Of a DNA stretch of 64,000 nucleotides, positions 45,812-56,959 are shown piece after piece (positions within the stretch are counted from its first letter, which is position 1; every line of letters starts with the position of its first letter). The notes under the pieces were generated by a model that worked only from the letters and a program-made list of their open reading frames with translations, made no database searches and had not been told where the DNA came from. Origin of the DNA: Rosa chinensis (Eukaryota; Streptophyta; Magnoliopsida; Rosales; Rosaceae). Position numbers and translations under genes: made by a program. The stretch lies in contig NC_037092.1 of assembly GCF_002994745.2 (NCBI RefSeq), positions 3,090,501 through 3,154,500 on the forward strand, read 5' to 3'.

Positions 45812-47386
45812 ATTGTCAGGAGCCACACGCAGCTGAATAATGTCAATCTGTGTGTGTACGAGGGTTCGTAGGTAGATATGTTTCTTTATCTGGTCGTAAA
45901 TTATAATTGATTAAGCACATGCAGAGTGGATATTATATTTCCGACCAAGAAATGAAAGAAAAGCGGTCGATTTGTATCCACATAAATATTTTCTTCCATA
46001 TCTTGATCGAATCTCAGACACATAAATATTGTCATTGACGAAAAACTCAAGTGATTGGGGGACCTATGATCTTTACATGTCCCCTAGATTTTCTGGAATC
46101 TGCCCAATACCTTCGGCATAATGAGGACCTAGCTCCCTATGATTTTTTATGCCACACATAGAACATGATTTATGTGTCTTTGTGTGTCACAATCACTCAC
46201 TTATGCCCTATTAATTTAATTGATTACTTGGGTCAATTCTACAATAGACGCATCTCTGCAAATTATAATCGTGTTGCAGACCTTCCTAGCTCGATCATTT
46301 TTTAAGATGTTTGTAGAAGAAGTTTGTTCAAATATCAGTCAATCCAAAATTAGTCAATTAACTATTTGATTAATATCAAATTCTGATTTAACAATACATT
46401 TATGTTTTTTTACTAGGAACAATAAATTTATGTTGAGGGTAATTGTTTCAAATGAAGCTAAGAAATAAATAGTTTAATCCTTGAATTATAATTTATATTA
46501 CATAAGTATCTTTATTTTCTTTTTTTTAGAAAAATTAAGATCATTTTAACCAAATGATCAGTAAGTGGACATAATTGAACACAGAATTAGCTTCCCACCA
46601 TGCATGGTTGGTGTGGGACTGTGGGGGGAGTTGTAGAGCTCTATAGTGCATTATTTAGAAGGATCAATGGCCTCTACTCAACATGCATTAGCATTTTGCA
46701 GCAGATAACTAGATATTTTTATCATGCGGTACAGAATCACGAATGTGTTTAATTATTGGATTCCTTGTTCACTAGAGTCCAAACTGGAGTACTGTGTAGT
46801 CCATTCATTCACCCATACAGCCATACCTAGTACCCTTAGAATCGACAGGAAACATGAGAAACGTGCGATCCTTCTTTTCTTTCAATTTCTCAAGTTTTCA
46901 AAAATACTTTGAACTTTTTCTCTTGGGTCAAATGACTCAAAATCTTTGAAAGCATGATGAGATCATTTGTGTTACGTACTAAAACTGAACAGACCGCGTA
47001 AGCATTAAGCATATTATAGTCTTATTTACATAAGCATTATGGTCAGGTGAGGTTCACATTATGAAAACCAAACTCTCTCTTTTTGATCCATCCAGCATTA
47101 TATATGGTCTGGAAAGGTTTAGCTCTTAATTCTGTCATCGTACGCTCTAGTATCATGAATTCGTGATCAGATAGAATTGTTCATTTTCTATATCACACAT
47201 TAGTATTCAATCCAATTATATTGAATTCACGGACAAGTTTTAAGGAATTTCAACTTTCAACTGTGTTAAATTCATGGACTACTGTTAAGCAACTGTTTAT
47301 TGATTTGGTAGAAAAGAAAAACGTGAGTTTAAATGATTAAATCAATACACATTTCAATACTGTTTAGAGATTATCTTTAAAGAGTG

Positions 47387-47500
47387 CTGGTTTAAGATCA
47401 GAGACCCAGATCAAGTCCACAAAACTGATTTAAGATTCAACATCTGGTTTAAGATCAGAGACCCAGATCAAGTCCACAAAACTGATTTAAGATTCAACAT
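47387..47500. repeat. 57-bp tandem duplication at the replacement junction
   Basis: Two exact-looking copies of a 57-bp unit starting CTGGTTTAAGATCAGAGACC and ending GATTCAACAT (47387-47443, 47444-47500). The first four bases (CTGG) belong to alpha and the rest to the foreign block, so the duplication arose after the junction had formed. Confidence 0.85.
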
Positions 47501-49790
47501 TATGTAATTTTTGAAAGAAAAGTAAAGCTAAATGATTAAACTGTGAATAGAGTAAAGGGTTTCATTATCTGGTGCTGCAAATCATAAAAGTTCAAAACTT
47601 TAAGAGCCCAGATCGAGCAAACTTGAAAGAGAAATAGGGTCTAACCTCAAATGTGTTCTTCAGCAGCTTATCAACTGTAAAGTTCAAAAGCACAAAAAAC
47701 GACAAAGCAAAAAAAAAAAAGAGAACAAATTTCAGATCAAACAAAAGGATGATCCCATTTACATATTTGAAATGGGTTTTTCAAACTCTACCTTCCTCCA
47801 TTATCAATTGAAACTGCTTGATCACAACTGGATTAGGAATACCCATCTTCGTTTCTGTCGGTTCCCTTTGCAGATATTTAAACATAAAGAAAGAATGCAA
47901 ATTTCAGTTCAACTACTGTAAACCCGAAACAAATTGCAGAAGCATTTCAATTCTGTATTAATAAAATTCATATACATCCCAAATTCAATCAATCTAATGG
48001 TTTTATACATCAATTCCATATATTCATCTCCAGCACAAAATAACAGATTTAATTAATCTCAATATCCCAACAGAAACACATTCACAACTCAAAGGCTTGG
48101 AATTCTTACCTTGTACCACTTCTGCCGAGACCATAGTCTCAAGGACCTGCTGCTTCCTGCAGTCCTCCTTAGTTCCTCATCATCCCTTTAAAAACTCAAT
48201 CGAAATCAAGACCAGAAGCTCCCCTTTACCTTTGAAATTCCCCCATTTCCTCCAAGTACGAAATTCTAGAACAATCAAAAGAACTGAACATTCATAACTT
48301 CATTACAGTGAAATTGGAACTCAGCCTATAAGTAGTGAAAGAAGTTTTTTTTTAGAAAATATAGGTAAACAGAACTACCTTGCTTATAAAAGTCTGGGAG
48401 CAAAATATGAGAGTTTCCAGATTGCTAGTGACCTCATGAAGGAAGTTATCAGTGACCTGAGAGAAAAGCAGTACATTAGAGCTCCTAAAAAGTACAATGA
48501 CATATTTGAATTGATAGGAAAAGAGGTACTGAGGCTTTGAAAAGTAAATTAATCTTGTTTTGTAGATGACCAAGTTGAAAACTGATTACAATGTTTAGTC
48601 ATAATACAATCAGAATAAGCAAATCCATTTTAATATCTGAATTTGTGTAAGTTGTATATAAACAGATACAAATTCTAGGTGTCAACTTCATTCTGTAGTT
48701 TGGTTAAAATCTATTACATTCACAACAGATTTGAAACAGATGGTATTGAGTGCCCTCACATTAAATTGGATAAAGGCTATCTAGAAGTGAGCTACCGGGA
48801 AAGAAAAAGAGATTGGATCCATGGCAAACTCTATTAGCAAACTGAAAAAATTCCTTCACACTATAAGCAAACAAAAAGAAAACCAATTACTGATTGATTA
48901 GCTTGTGATAGCAGAAATCAACAAAAACTCAACTGACATAACATGCGCACAAAAAAAAAAAAAAACACAACTTTCCAAGAAAGACAGATATAACATATAC
49001 ATACTTGCATATACAGATACTTAACAGAAACATAAGATAAGAAGGACTTGCCTGAGAGAGACAGAGTTCTTGCACTTGTAGAGATATAGCAACCGAGTCA
49101 ATGAAATGCTAAGTGATAAAATGATTGATATAAAACTTTTGCTTCTTTGTTACCAATTGAAACAACCCTGTGCAAATATATAGCAAATTAAATTGAATCA
49201 CAATTGATAGAAATAAGCAAAAGGTTAAAGATGTTTCTGATCAAGTGACAAACTGAAATTTCTAAATAAATAGCTTCTAGAGAAGCAAGTTTCTTGTATC
49301 ACTCCAATAAGTAGTTGCATGAATTGAAACAATTCAATATCTTCATTGACACATGAGCATTTTCACCATATCGAAAGTGAGTAGAATTTTAATGTTTGCT
49401 GTAAATAAAATGTGTGATTATGAACGAAATTGCAGATATGTACAGTAATCAAATGAGGCCTTTACTGGCAAATTGAGTTCAAATGAAAATAATATATTGT
49501 GTTATTTATATGCAAAGGGGGTTGATGTATTGCACAGTCTGGTATGGCATTTACCTTGACTTGAGTCACAACGGAAAGAAATTAAAAGGTTCAAGTTTTA
49601 CATATATCCACTTAAATGTGAAAGAGGCTGCTAGAGATGGATCAAGTTGTGAAGCTGTGAGCTAAAGCCACCAAGTCCATACAGTACCAAAAAAAAAAAA
49701 AAATCACAAAAAACATTACACTCTATCAACTGAAATCGATTCTCACATCATCCATATAACAACATGAAACAAAACACTTAAAAATTGAAC
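47501..49790. other. Replacement block with an unidentified minus-strand gene fragment
   Basis: Most of it shows no gene. On the minus strand three exon-like pieces with plausible splice sites can be chained: about 48158-48110 (QQVLETMVSAEVVQ), 47869-47793 (EPTETKMGIPNPVVIKQFQL, IMEE) and 47686-47651 (VDKLLKNTFE). The chained peptide looks like real protein but I do not recognise it. No long frame on either strand; the remainder (48300-49790) is AT-rich with A-runs. Confidence 0.4.
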
Positions 49791-50065
49791 CTTCAGGGCT
49801 GCAATTCTATCAGCATGCAATTTTTCCAGCTCAGGATCCTAGAAATAACCAAAATTCACGTATTATATCATTCTTTACTAAAAATTGAAATGCAATTTGC
49901 AAGAAAGAATTAAACTTACATCCTTTATGTCAAGGTCGACCTCCTGGTCGCCGGAGCTTTTCCTTCGGCAAGAATTTCCTTCTGGTAATTGCAGGCAGTG
50001 GTGGCCATTACATTTCCAAATGCTATGTTTTGGAGAATGGATTTGATTGCATCTGGATCCATCTT
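49790..50065 (-). pseudogene. Fragment of a TXNDC9/phosducin-like thioredoxin-domain gene
   Basis: On the minus strand the first piece (50062 to about 49920) reads MDPDAIKSILQNIAFGNVMA, then TTACNYQKEILAEG and a broken QEVDLD. After an intron, 49841-49795 reads DPELEKLHADRIAALK. Together these are the N-terminal region of plant thioredoxin domain-containing protein 9 homologues (recalled pattern: acidic VDLDEL, then DPELEKLHADRIAALK). The thioredoxin domain is missing and the frame is broken before VDLD, so it is a fragment in the replacement block of unit 3. Confidence 0.65.
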
Positions 50066-51054
50066 TGGAGAAGCACATGCATGGTAACCAGAATGAAATT
50101 GAACATTGTTTCTCAATTCAAAACTGAGAATGAAGGAAAAAAACTGAAATTTGCATTGAAAAGTAACAATAATGAAGTTTTCTCAATTTCTATCGGGTAA
50201 ACTGTGCCTTAATCCTGAAGATCGAATCATAAGTCTCTGATTGAAAACAACAGAACAAACTCAGAGCAAACTTGATTGGAGACGATGCTTCCGGAGAGAG
50301 AGTGATCGGGGGAATTTTCTCCTCTGCACTCTGCTTTCTCTCTCTCTCATGCCATTGTTGAAAGTAATTAGGTGGTGGCTCTGCAGATCAACAGGTGGTA
50401 GTGTAATTTGATTGAAAAGCATTACTCAAATTGTTAACACACTACATAATTCTCAACAATTTCGATAGATTCTTAGAAAATTAACACCAATCAATACCAA
50501 CCAATGTAATCAACAATCACAAAGTAAATTTTTGAACTAATCTCATAAAAAATCACAAAGTAAATCCAGGTCAAAACCATACCAAACCAAACTCCTAAAA
50601 CGTAAAAACCGATATCAATTCAAGACAAACAACAACAAAAAACCCAATCAAACAACAAAAGAAACAATAGCAGAAAAGTGCTAAACATCAAAACCATACC
50701 TTGAAACCTTTCCAATCATTCACCAAGATCCTAGAGCCGAAGATAAACCAAACCCCTAAAATGTAAAAAACCCATATCAATTACACACCAAAGCACACAA
50801 AAACTAACAAAAACAACAGCAGAAGAAAACTTCCAAACCTGCAATCCTCACTCTCGCCAAACCCACCAAAACCAAAATTGGGTGTTGTCGAAACCAAATC
50901 CTCTTCTTTCGCTTTCTATTCGAGCGCCACAGTATTCTCCAAACCAAACCCAGTCCCTTCTAGAGCATCAAAAAAACAACAGGAAAGCAACGACCACTCT
51001 TAACCCAAACTCACAGTGGCACCCCGTAATTGATGGGGAAAAAAAAGAAGAAGG
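50066..51054. other. Remainder of the replacement block
   Basis: CT-rich, 5'-UTR-like sequence (about 50280-50360) upstream of the TXNDC9-like fragment, then A-rich intergenic sequence. The open frame 50882-51073 has no recognisable content and runs through the junction with the TPS remnant at 51055. Confidence 0.45.
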
Positions 51055-51156
51055 GCAAGAATGGTCCCCCTGATGTATAGCTATGATGGCAACCAATGCC
51101 TTCCATCACTTAAAGAGTATATGAAATCAATGTTGTACGAGACTGTATCAATGTAA
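51055..51156 (+). pseudogene. Terpene synthase 3' remnant of unit 3
   Basis: The last ~100 bp of the NES-like coding region ([36 protein letters not shown] 51154-51156), nearly identical to TPS3 45060-45161. The downstream flank (TTTAAACCTCAAAGGTTGTC) is also shared with TPS2 and TPS3. All upstream exons are gone, replaced by the 47391-51054 block. Confidence 0.93.
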
Positions 51157-51460
51157 TAGGACTATCAGAATTGGATTTAAACCTCAAAGGTTGTCAAGAC
51201 CAACAAGAAGCATAAGCTGCATTACAATTTTATGTTCGAGACAATTTCAGTAGTAAACTGAATACGAATAAACATTGTCTAGCCATTATAGAAATTCGTA
51301 TGTTACTAAGAATGCTTATTTGAAACAACAAAAATGAAAACTGAAAATTGATCAAACGCACCCTTGAAAAGAGTTCCATGTCTACCTTACATTTTTGTGC
51401 TTCAAAACCAAAATGGAATTCAACATACAAAAGAAAGGCAGCAGAAAGAAACGAAAGGCC

Positions 51461-52609
51461 CTATTTGTCTGAAGTCAGCTTCAGATTAAAACGTCTGTAG
51501 TTATTAGCGTTCCCAAGTTTGACAAGTTCCTTTGCCTCCTCAATCATGGAGGCCTTGACTAGTCCATCCACCACAGGCTGCAACAGTGCCGCACTCACAA
51601 GGCGGCGCCTTTGGAAAATGTCCTTGCACAGCTCAAAAGCAAACTCAACATCATCCTTCTCACAAACAAAGGAAACAAGCGTCTCGAAAGTCCATTTATC
51701 CGGAGCACAACTACTCTTCTCTATTTCACCATACCACCGCTTAGCTTCACCCAAGTTCCCCTCATTCACAAAGCCCTTAATCAAGGCATTGAAGGTGAAC
51801 ACATCAGGTTTCACTCCAATATTCCTCAACTCTTCAACTAACTGAGCCCCTTCTACACTCCTCTTCTCCAAAGCAAACCCCAGCAATTTGGCATTGTAGC
51901 TCCTAATATTAGGAACGACATTCTTCTCCACCATTTGACCCCATATCTTCTCAGCATCCAAAAACCGCTTATTCCCATACAAGCAATCCAAAATCGTATT
52001 GAACGTGATTACATCCGGCTTCACACCCTTCTTCTCCATCACATCAACCACCGAAACCGCAGAGTCAAACGAACCCATCTTGCAAAATGCCTTGATCACA
52101 GTATTGTACGACACCAAATCCGGCTCAATCGACAACTTCTCCGGTACCTCCCCGAAAATCTTCTCAACCATATCAAACTTGTTGGAGTTCACGCAGGACC
52201 CCAGGAGGGCATTGAAAGACAACACGGTGCGGCCGCAGTTTCTCTCAGGCATTTCGTCGAACACCTTCTGGGCATTCTCAAACATGCCGGCCTTTCCATA
52301 AAGAGAAAGGATTCGGACGGCGAAACCCTCGTCGGAGAAATCCGGATACTTCTTCTGGTCCTCTAGGATTTCTTCGATCGCACGGAAGCGCTTGGCGTTG
52401 GTGAGGCGGCGAACGGTCTCTTCGTAAATGGGGGTTTTGGTTCGGAAGCGGTAGAGCTCTGAGGACTCTTTGAACTTCTTGACGAGGCGTTTGAGGTTGC
52501 GCTCTCTGTCGAGGTCAGCGGAGATGGCTCTGATGCTCTTGGCGGTTGTGGGTTTGGGCTGGGTGGTGGCGGTGGAAAATGCACGGCGGAGGAGGCGACA
52601 AAACGACAT
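51461..52609 (-). CDS. Small P-class pentatricopeptide repeat protein
   Basis: 382 residues, no introns, start at 52609 (MSFCRLLRRAFSTATT); an upstream in-frame extension to 52885 is present but reads as leader. The Arg/Ser-rich, acid-poor N-terminus looks like a mitochondrial presequence. About seven 35-residue repeats follow, for example LVSYNTVIKAFCKMGSFDSA, VITFNTILDCLYGNKRFLDA and VFTFNALIKGFVNEGNLGEA. There is no E/DYW extension, so it is P-class: an organellar RNA-binding protein for stability, splicing or translation. It resembles the short mitochondrial PPR group of Arabidopsis (At1g55890-like, recalled). It is the only intact copy of three; its neighbours in units 1 and 2 are pseudogenes. 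Convergent with a TPS remnant. Confidence 0.93.
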   Translation of the reverse strand: MSFCRLLRRAFSTATTQPKPTTAKSIRAISADLDRERNLKRLVKKFKESSELYRFRTKTPIYEETVRRLTNAKRFRAIEEILEDQKKYPDFSDEGFAVRILSLYGKAGMFENAQKVFDEMPERNCGRTVLSFNALLGSCVNSNKFDMVEKIFGEVPEKLSIEPDLVSYNTVIKAFCKMGSFDSAVSVVDVMEKKGVKPDVITFNTILDCLYGNKRFLDAEKIWGQMVEKNVVPNIRSYNAKLLGFALEKRSVEGAQLVEELRNIGVKPDVFTFNALIKGFVNEGNLGEAKRWYGEIEKSSCAPDKWTFETLVSFVCEKDDVEFAFELCKDIFQRRRLVSAALLQPVVDGLVKASMIEEAKELVKLGNANNYRRFNLKLTSDK

Positions 52610-53036
52610 CGTTTTAGGGGGGGTGGCCGGGGTTTTGGGTTTAACGTTAAAAGAGTGTGAGAGAAAATGAGTGTGACCTTGGAGTAGAAACATTTTGGAC
52701 TGGGTTTGGGCTAAAGGACTACTGTCTTGGGCCTCGATGCCTTTTACTAATTTACTCAATTTGAACCTAATTTGAAACAATATATGCTGAAGATAACAAT
52801 TACAAGAAACAGTTTTTAAGTTTTTCAAAAAAAAATATAAAGAAACAGTTTTAAGGACTGTAAGGGACAAATGCATCTTAATCATGTGTATTAAATTAAA
52901 AAAATGAAATTATAACAATTTAAACATGTGCATTTGTTTTCAGCCATCAAATTCATTTGTCCTTTATAATCACTTAAAAATTGTCCCTTAAGTGAGCTGG
53001 TCTCGCAATTACATTATCTGAATTATGTTTCGGACC

Positions 53037-53365
53037 TTCATGTTAGAATTTGGATTGGATTGACTTGATTTTCTAGTATAAATTTAATTTCCAATTTTTT
53101 TTTTTAATCACTGCACCGCAGACGCACGAACCATTGAGTGTTTTAACTAACCCGGGTCCCTCAAATCTGCTGGCCACGGGTTGGAGCTGGGATTAGAACT
53201 CTAGACTTGGGGGTTCCAGACTAGGCAGCTCGACCAACACACCACACCACATGGTTATGGAATGGTTAGTTGGTTACTGACGAAGTTAAGAGAGACACAC
53301 ACAAAAAAAAAAAAAATCAATAATTATATTCCATGATTTAAATATGTATTTTTTAATCAATTATC
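53037..53365 (-). mobile_element. tRNA-derived SINE-like insertion in beta
   Basis: Beta of unit 1 lacks this stretch. On the minus strand, from about 53254 to 53094, it reads TGTGTTGGTCGAGCTGCCTA (box A-like), then AGAGTTCTAATCCC (box B-like), and ends in an A-run (T-run at 53094-53105 on the plus strand). This fits a tRNA-derived SINE. Target duplications are not clear, and the flanking AT-rich part of the insertion is unexplained. Confidence 0.55.
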
Positions 53366-53465
53366 TATTATTATATGGTTTAAATTTAATTAGTTGTAGT
53401 GAAGTATGATGTGCCAGAAACACTAAAATTTGATACATAAAAGCACCTAGAGCACTAAAGTGGTT

Positions 53466-54130
53466 TTTATCGTTCCTTGGTACATAAGAAGTCTTAACAT
53501 GCACAAAATCTGAATATATACACTAGTTGGATATGTACATATTTCTGTTACAAACTTCAAACTTAGAGTCAGATAACAGGAAGAGAATATGTCTCCTCTA
53601 ACAACCTTCGTTCTTTTGATCTTTTTTCCAGTCAACAATACCAAAGACCATGACATGAATCACATGCACCATGCCAGATATTTTTGTAGTGATTGTTATT
53701 GGCACTCCTAATTTAATATCTTCCACTCCAAAAATTATTTACTGTTGTATTTTTATTGCTACGATATCTTTATTTCAATAAATTTGGAGTGGGAGAGCAC
53801 TTTGCTCTTCCCGACTCCTGTTTTAACCAAAAAAAATAAAAAAATTATGAGTGCAAATAGCATTACACCTAATAACACAAAGAAATAATAACAATAAATA
53901 ATTGAACTCTCTAGAATAAGTATCAGTCTTTCTCTCTCTAGTTAGTTAGTCTATATAGTATGAACTGTGCTGTTGTGATTTTTCACAGCTGCAGCACCAA
54001 TTTCTTCCCTATCTTGCCTTCCTCTACACACACAAAATGGCATGACACCCTTGTGAGCACCACATATATGAATCTTGCCCCAAATACACTCCCACTTTGG
54101 AAAATGCTTGTTGATCATTATCTGAACGAT
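53466..54130. other. Intergenic and probable promoter/leader of the bHLH gene
   Basis: AT-rich sequence between the last tandem unit and the bHLH gene. The T-rich stretch CTTTCTCTCTCTAGTTAG (53931-53948) and TATATAGTATGAAC suggest a core promoter/leader. Upstream in-frame ATGs at 53960 and 54091 exist but are less convincing starts. Confidence 0.45.
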
Positions 54131-55118
54131 ATGGAATTTGTAGGCTCTGCCTTGGATGAGCTATGCCTAAGTCCCGATCAAGAAGGCTGCAGCCAAGGAG
54201 GTAGGATGGGTCGAAGGAGATACAACGACCAGGAAGATGATTCGATTTACAAATCCAAGAACCTGAAAGCCGAAAGGAAGAGAAGAGCGAAGCTTAGTGA
54301 CAGGCTCCTCAAGCTACGATCATTGGTTCCCATCATCACAAATGCAAGTACTCAAAAGTTCTTGACGAGCATTCGTGAAAAAAAATAGTTTCTAACTGTG
54401 GTAATTTCTTGCTTTGTTTCAGATGAATAAAGCAACTATCGTTGAGGACTCAATCACTTATATCTATGAGCTGCAGAAGAATGTGAACATGCTCCAGGAC
54501 CAGCTCTTTGAGATGGAAGCATTGTCTTCACTGGAGGTGCCGGAGTCAAAGCCGAGGAAAGAAGAAATTGATGCTGCAGAAGAGATGAAGAAATATGGGA
54601 TTCAGGTAATAATGTTCTGTATATTTCATCTCCTTGAAACATGGCTCTTCTACCTAGTTAATGTTATTGGTAATTCGATTTGCAGGTGGAGGTTAGTGTG
54701 ACTCAGATTGATGGGAACAAACTTTGGATAAAGGCGGTTCTTGCGAAGAAAAGAGGTGGATTCACCAAATTGATAGAGGCCATGACTGAGTTTGGCTTTG
54801 AACTCACTGATACCAGTGTCACTACCTCCAATGGAGCAATGCTTGTTTCATCCTGTCTCATTGTAAGTACTGAAATTTTCCCAAACCTAGTACTCTTCTG
54901 TGGTACTGTGGTACCTAAAAACTACATGCCAAATCAAAGGGAGCTATGCACAGTACAGAATAGACATAGATGAATATACCTTGATAGAACAGATTCACTG
55001 GACTTAACGGATAATGCAAAGTTAATATAGATCTTAATGATTTCAGGGATTCCATTGCGATACACTTGCAGTCGAGCAAACCAGGGAATTGATGCTGGAT
55101 ATCATTAATGGAATATAG
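54131..55118 (+). CDS. DYT1: bHLH transcription factor resembling DYT1
   Basis: Four exons: 54131-54343, 54423-54605, 54686-54862, 55047-55118 (214 residues; DYT1 is about 207). The basic region/helix 1 is KNLKAERKRRAKLSDRLLKL, followed by RSLVPIITN | MNKATIVEDSITYI; the absence of the usual His in the basic region is a DYT1 trait. The C-terminal ACT-like domain (VTQIDGNKLWIKAVLAKKRG, FTKLIEAMTEFGFELTDTS, TTSNGAMLVSS) matches DYT1 as remembered. DYT1 acts in the nucleus of tapetum cells in early anther development. Intron 1 begins GC (AAT|GCAAGT) and ends AG; the others are GT-AG. The start MEFVGSALDEL was chosen for similarity of the following region; upstream ATGs in the same frame are possible. 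Confidence 0.88.
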
Positions 55119-55394
55119 CTAGAGCTAATGGAAGTAATGAAGTACCATACAGGACTATGTATTCATTTTCCTTTGAAGTTCATACTCAAGTCCTTTACTA
55201 GTTGGTCTTTGTGTTTGGTTGGCATATACCAACCCTGGAAAGAATAATGTATCAATTTTATATATTTATTAAGGAAATGGAAAACTGTGTTAGATGTTAT
55301 AATTTGGTTAACAGTATAAGTTGATATATATAAAATTTGATTACTTTTCCTTCCACCAATTCGAAGTAGTACAATTGAACAATAAAGAGTTGTT

Positions 55395-55830
55395 ATACAT
55401 CACAAATGATCAAGAAGGTGACGGAGAAGGCAGGATTGGTATAAGGAGACACAACAACAAGAATGGTATATCGTTCAAACCAGCATGTTGAGAGGAGAAG
55501 GCAGAAGCTCAGTGACTGGTTCCTCATACAATTAAGGATCATTAGTACCGGCTATTACTCATGCAAGTATTCAAAGCCCTTGGTTAGCACATATGATCAA
55601 CTGCATTTTAAGTATCCAGGACAAGGTCTTTGAGATGGAAGCATCATTCGACATTCGCTAGAGGTGCTAGAGGCTAGACAGAGCTGCGGAAAGAAGATAC
55701 TTATGCTGCATGGGAGATGAAGGTAGAGAAGAAAAGATTATGGGAACAAACTTTTGGTAAAGGCCATTCTTAGAGAAGAACAGAAGGGGTTTCACTACAA
55801 GAAAACTTCGGAAACCTATTCTATGGTAAT
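55395..55830 (+). pseudogene. Decayed second copy of the bHLH gene
   Basis: Segments align in order with the gene just upstream: GATCAAGAAGG near 55409, GGAGAAGGCAGAAGCTCAGTGAC (helix 1), ATTACTCATGCAAGTA(T)TCAAA (exon 1 end with the same GC donor), TTTGAGATGGAAGCAT, GAGATGAAG and GGGAACAAACTTT(T)GG(A/T)AAAG. Stops and indels are everywhere, so it is a dead tandem duplicate. Confidence 0.75.
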
Positions 55831-55924
55831 TACTTGAAAACCTAATGCTAATTCAAAGTACAGCAAGGTCATAGATGAACAAACTTGGTGAGTCAGATTC
55901 CACTCATAAGTGATTCCATCATTT

Positions 55925-56640
55925 ATTCCATTCAATTATCAAGGCTTCAATTAATGCAAACACTTCAGCCTCCACCGCGCTGTGACCTCAACTCTCTGAG
56001 AGAATGAACCTAAGAATGCCGCAGAATGATTGCGAAAAATACCACCGGCACCTGCCTGGCCTGGGCCATGAAATGAGCCATCTGTATTAACCTTCACCCA
56101 TGGGGGATCCGGAGGCTTCCAAACAACTGGGATGAAACTTGGGGCAGCAGCTCTCAACGGGGATAAATTCCACTGTTTGAAAATAGGCAGATTATTAGCT
56201 ACTGGACTAGCTTGCTTAAAAGCTAGGCAGGCAAAGTCCTTGAGTGCGGTACAAAAGAATCGCCGAAACCGGATTGGACAGAAAATACCTACCTTCTGCC
56301 TCAACCGATTTCTCTCAAACCAAGTACACCACAACATGCATGTTACAACCTGCAATAAACCAAAGTAGCTTAGTAGAAGAGCTAAAACCATTTAACAAAG
56401 AAGCATTGAAGTAATCATTTAGAGACATACCCGAATCAAAAGCCCGTTGGAAGAGAGCTGAAAGCCACTCCCATAACCCCAAAATTAATGGGAAATCCCA
56501 GAACAAATGTCGACCGATCTCCCTAGCATTCAAACAGATTGCACACCTTGAGCATAACTGAACACCCCTACGCTGAAGAAGCTCCTCCGTTAGGATCTTA
56601 TTACATAACACTTTGGATTCAAATTTGCTCACCACCAAAT
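55925..56640 (-). pseudogene. LINE 3' relic (zf-RVT and RNase H)
   Basis: The minus strand first reads a zinc-binding RT-associated segment (RRGVQLCSRCAICLNARE, IGRHLFWDFP), then WFERNRLR, and, after a gap, the RNase H start WVKVNTDGSFHGPGQAGAGG. A frameshift near 55985 (after QRVEVT) separates it from the AEVFALIEALI segment. No reverse transcriptase domain. A 5'-truncated, decayed LINE. Confidence 0.82.
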
Positions 56641-56955
56641 AAAAGTGGTGAGCAAATTTGATTCCTTAGATTTTAAAATGATCAATGGTTCATATTTATT
56701 ATTTAAATGGTGTCAACATACAATAAGGTGACGTGACAAATGACATGACATTACATATTTCTAATATAAAATTAAACTTTTCTTTATTAAAAGAAAATAC
56801 AAAAATTAAAATTTGAAAAATCAAAACCAACAAAAACTAAAAAGAAATAAAAGAGGAACAAGAATTACATAATAAGAATTAAGAAGTACTATTCTTATCA
56901 ACACTGTACAATATCAAAAGAAAAAAAAATTAGCAGAAGAACACGCCACATCGAT
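56641..56955. other. AT-rich intergenic, nothing recognised
   Basis: Contains A-rich runs and no credible reading frame. Confidence 0.4.
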
Positions 56956-56959
56956 TGCA

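Larger units (their letters stand above)
45812..53465 (+). repeat. Tandem module unit 3 (alpha, replaced TPS, intact PPR, beta)
   Basis: Third tandem segment. Alpha runs from AGGAGCCACACGCAGCTGAA to about 47390; from there to 51054 it is replaced by unrelated sequence. A TPS 3' remnant, the intact PPR gene and beta (about 52690-53461, with an SINE-bearing insertion) follow. Confidence 0.82.
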
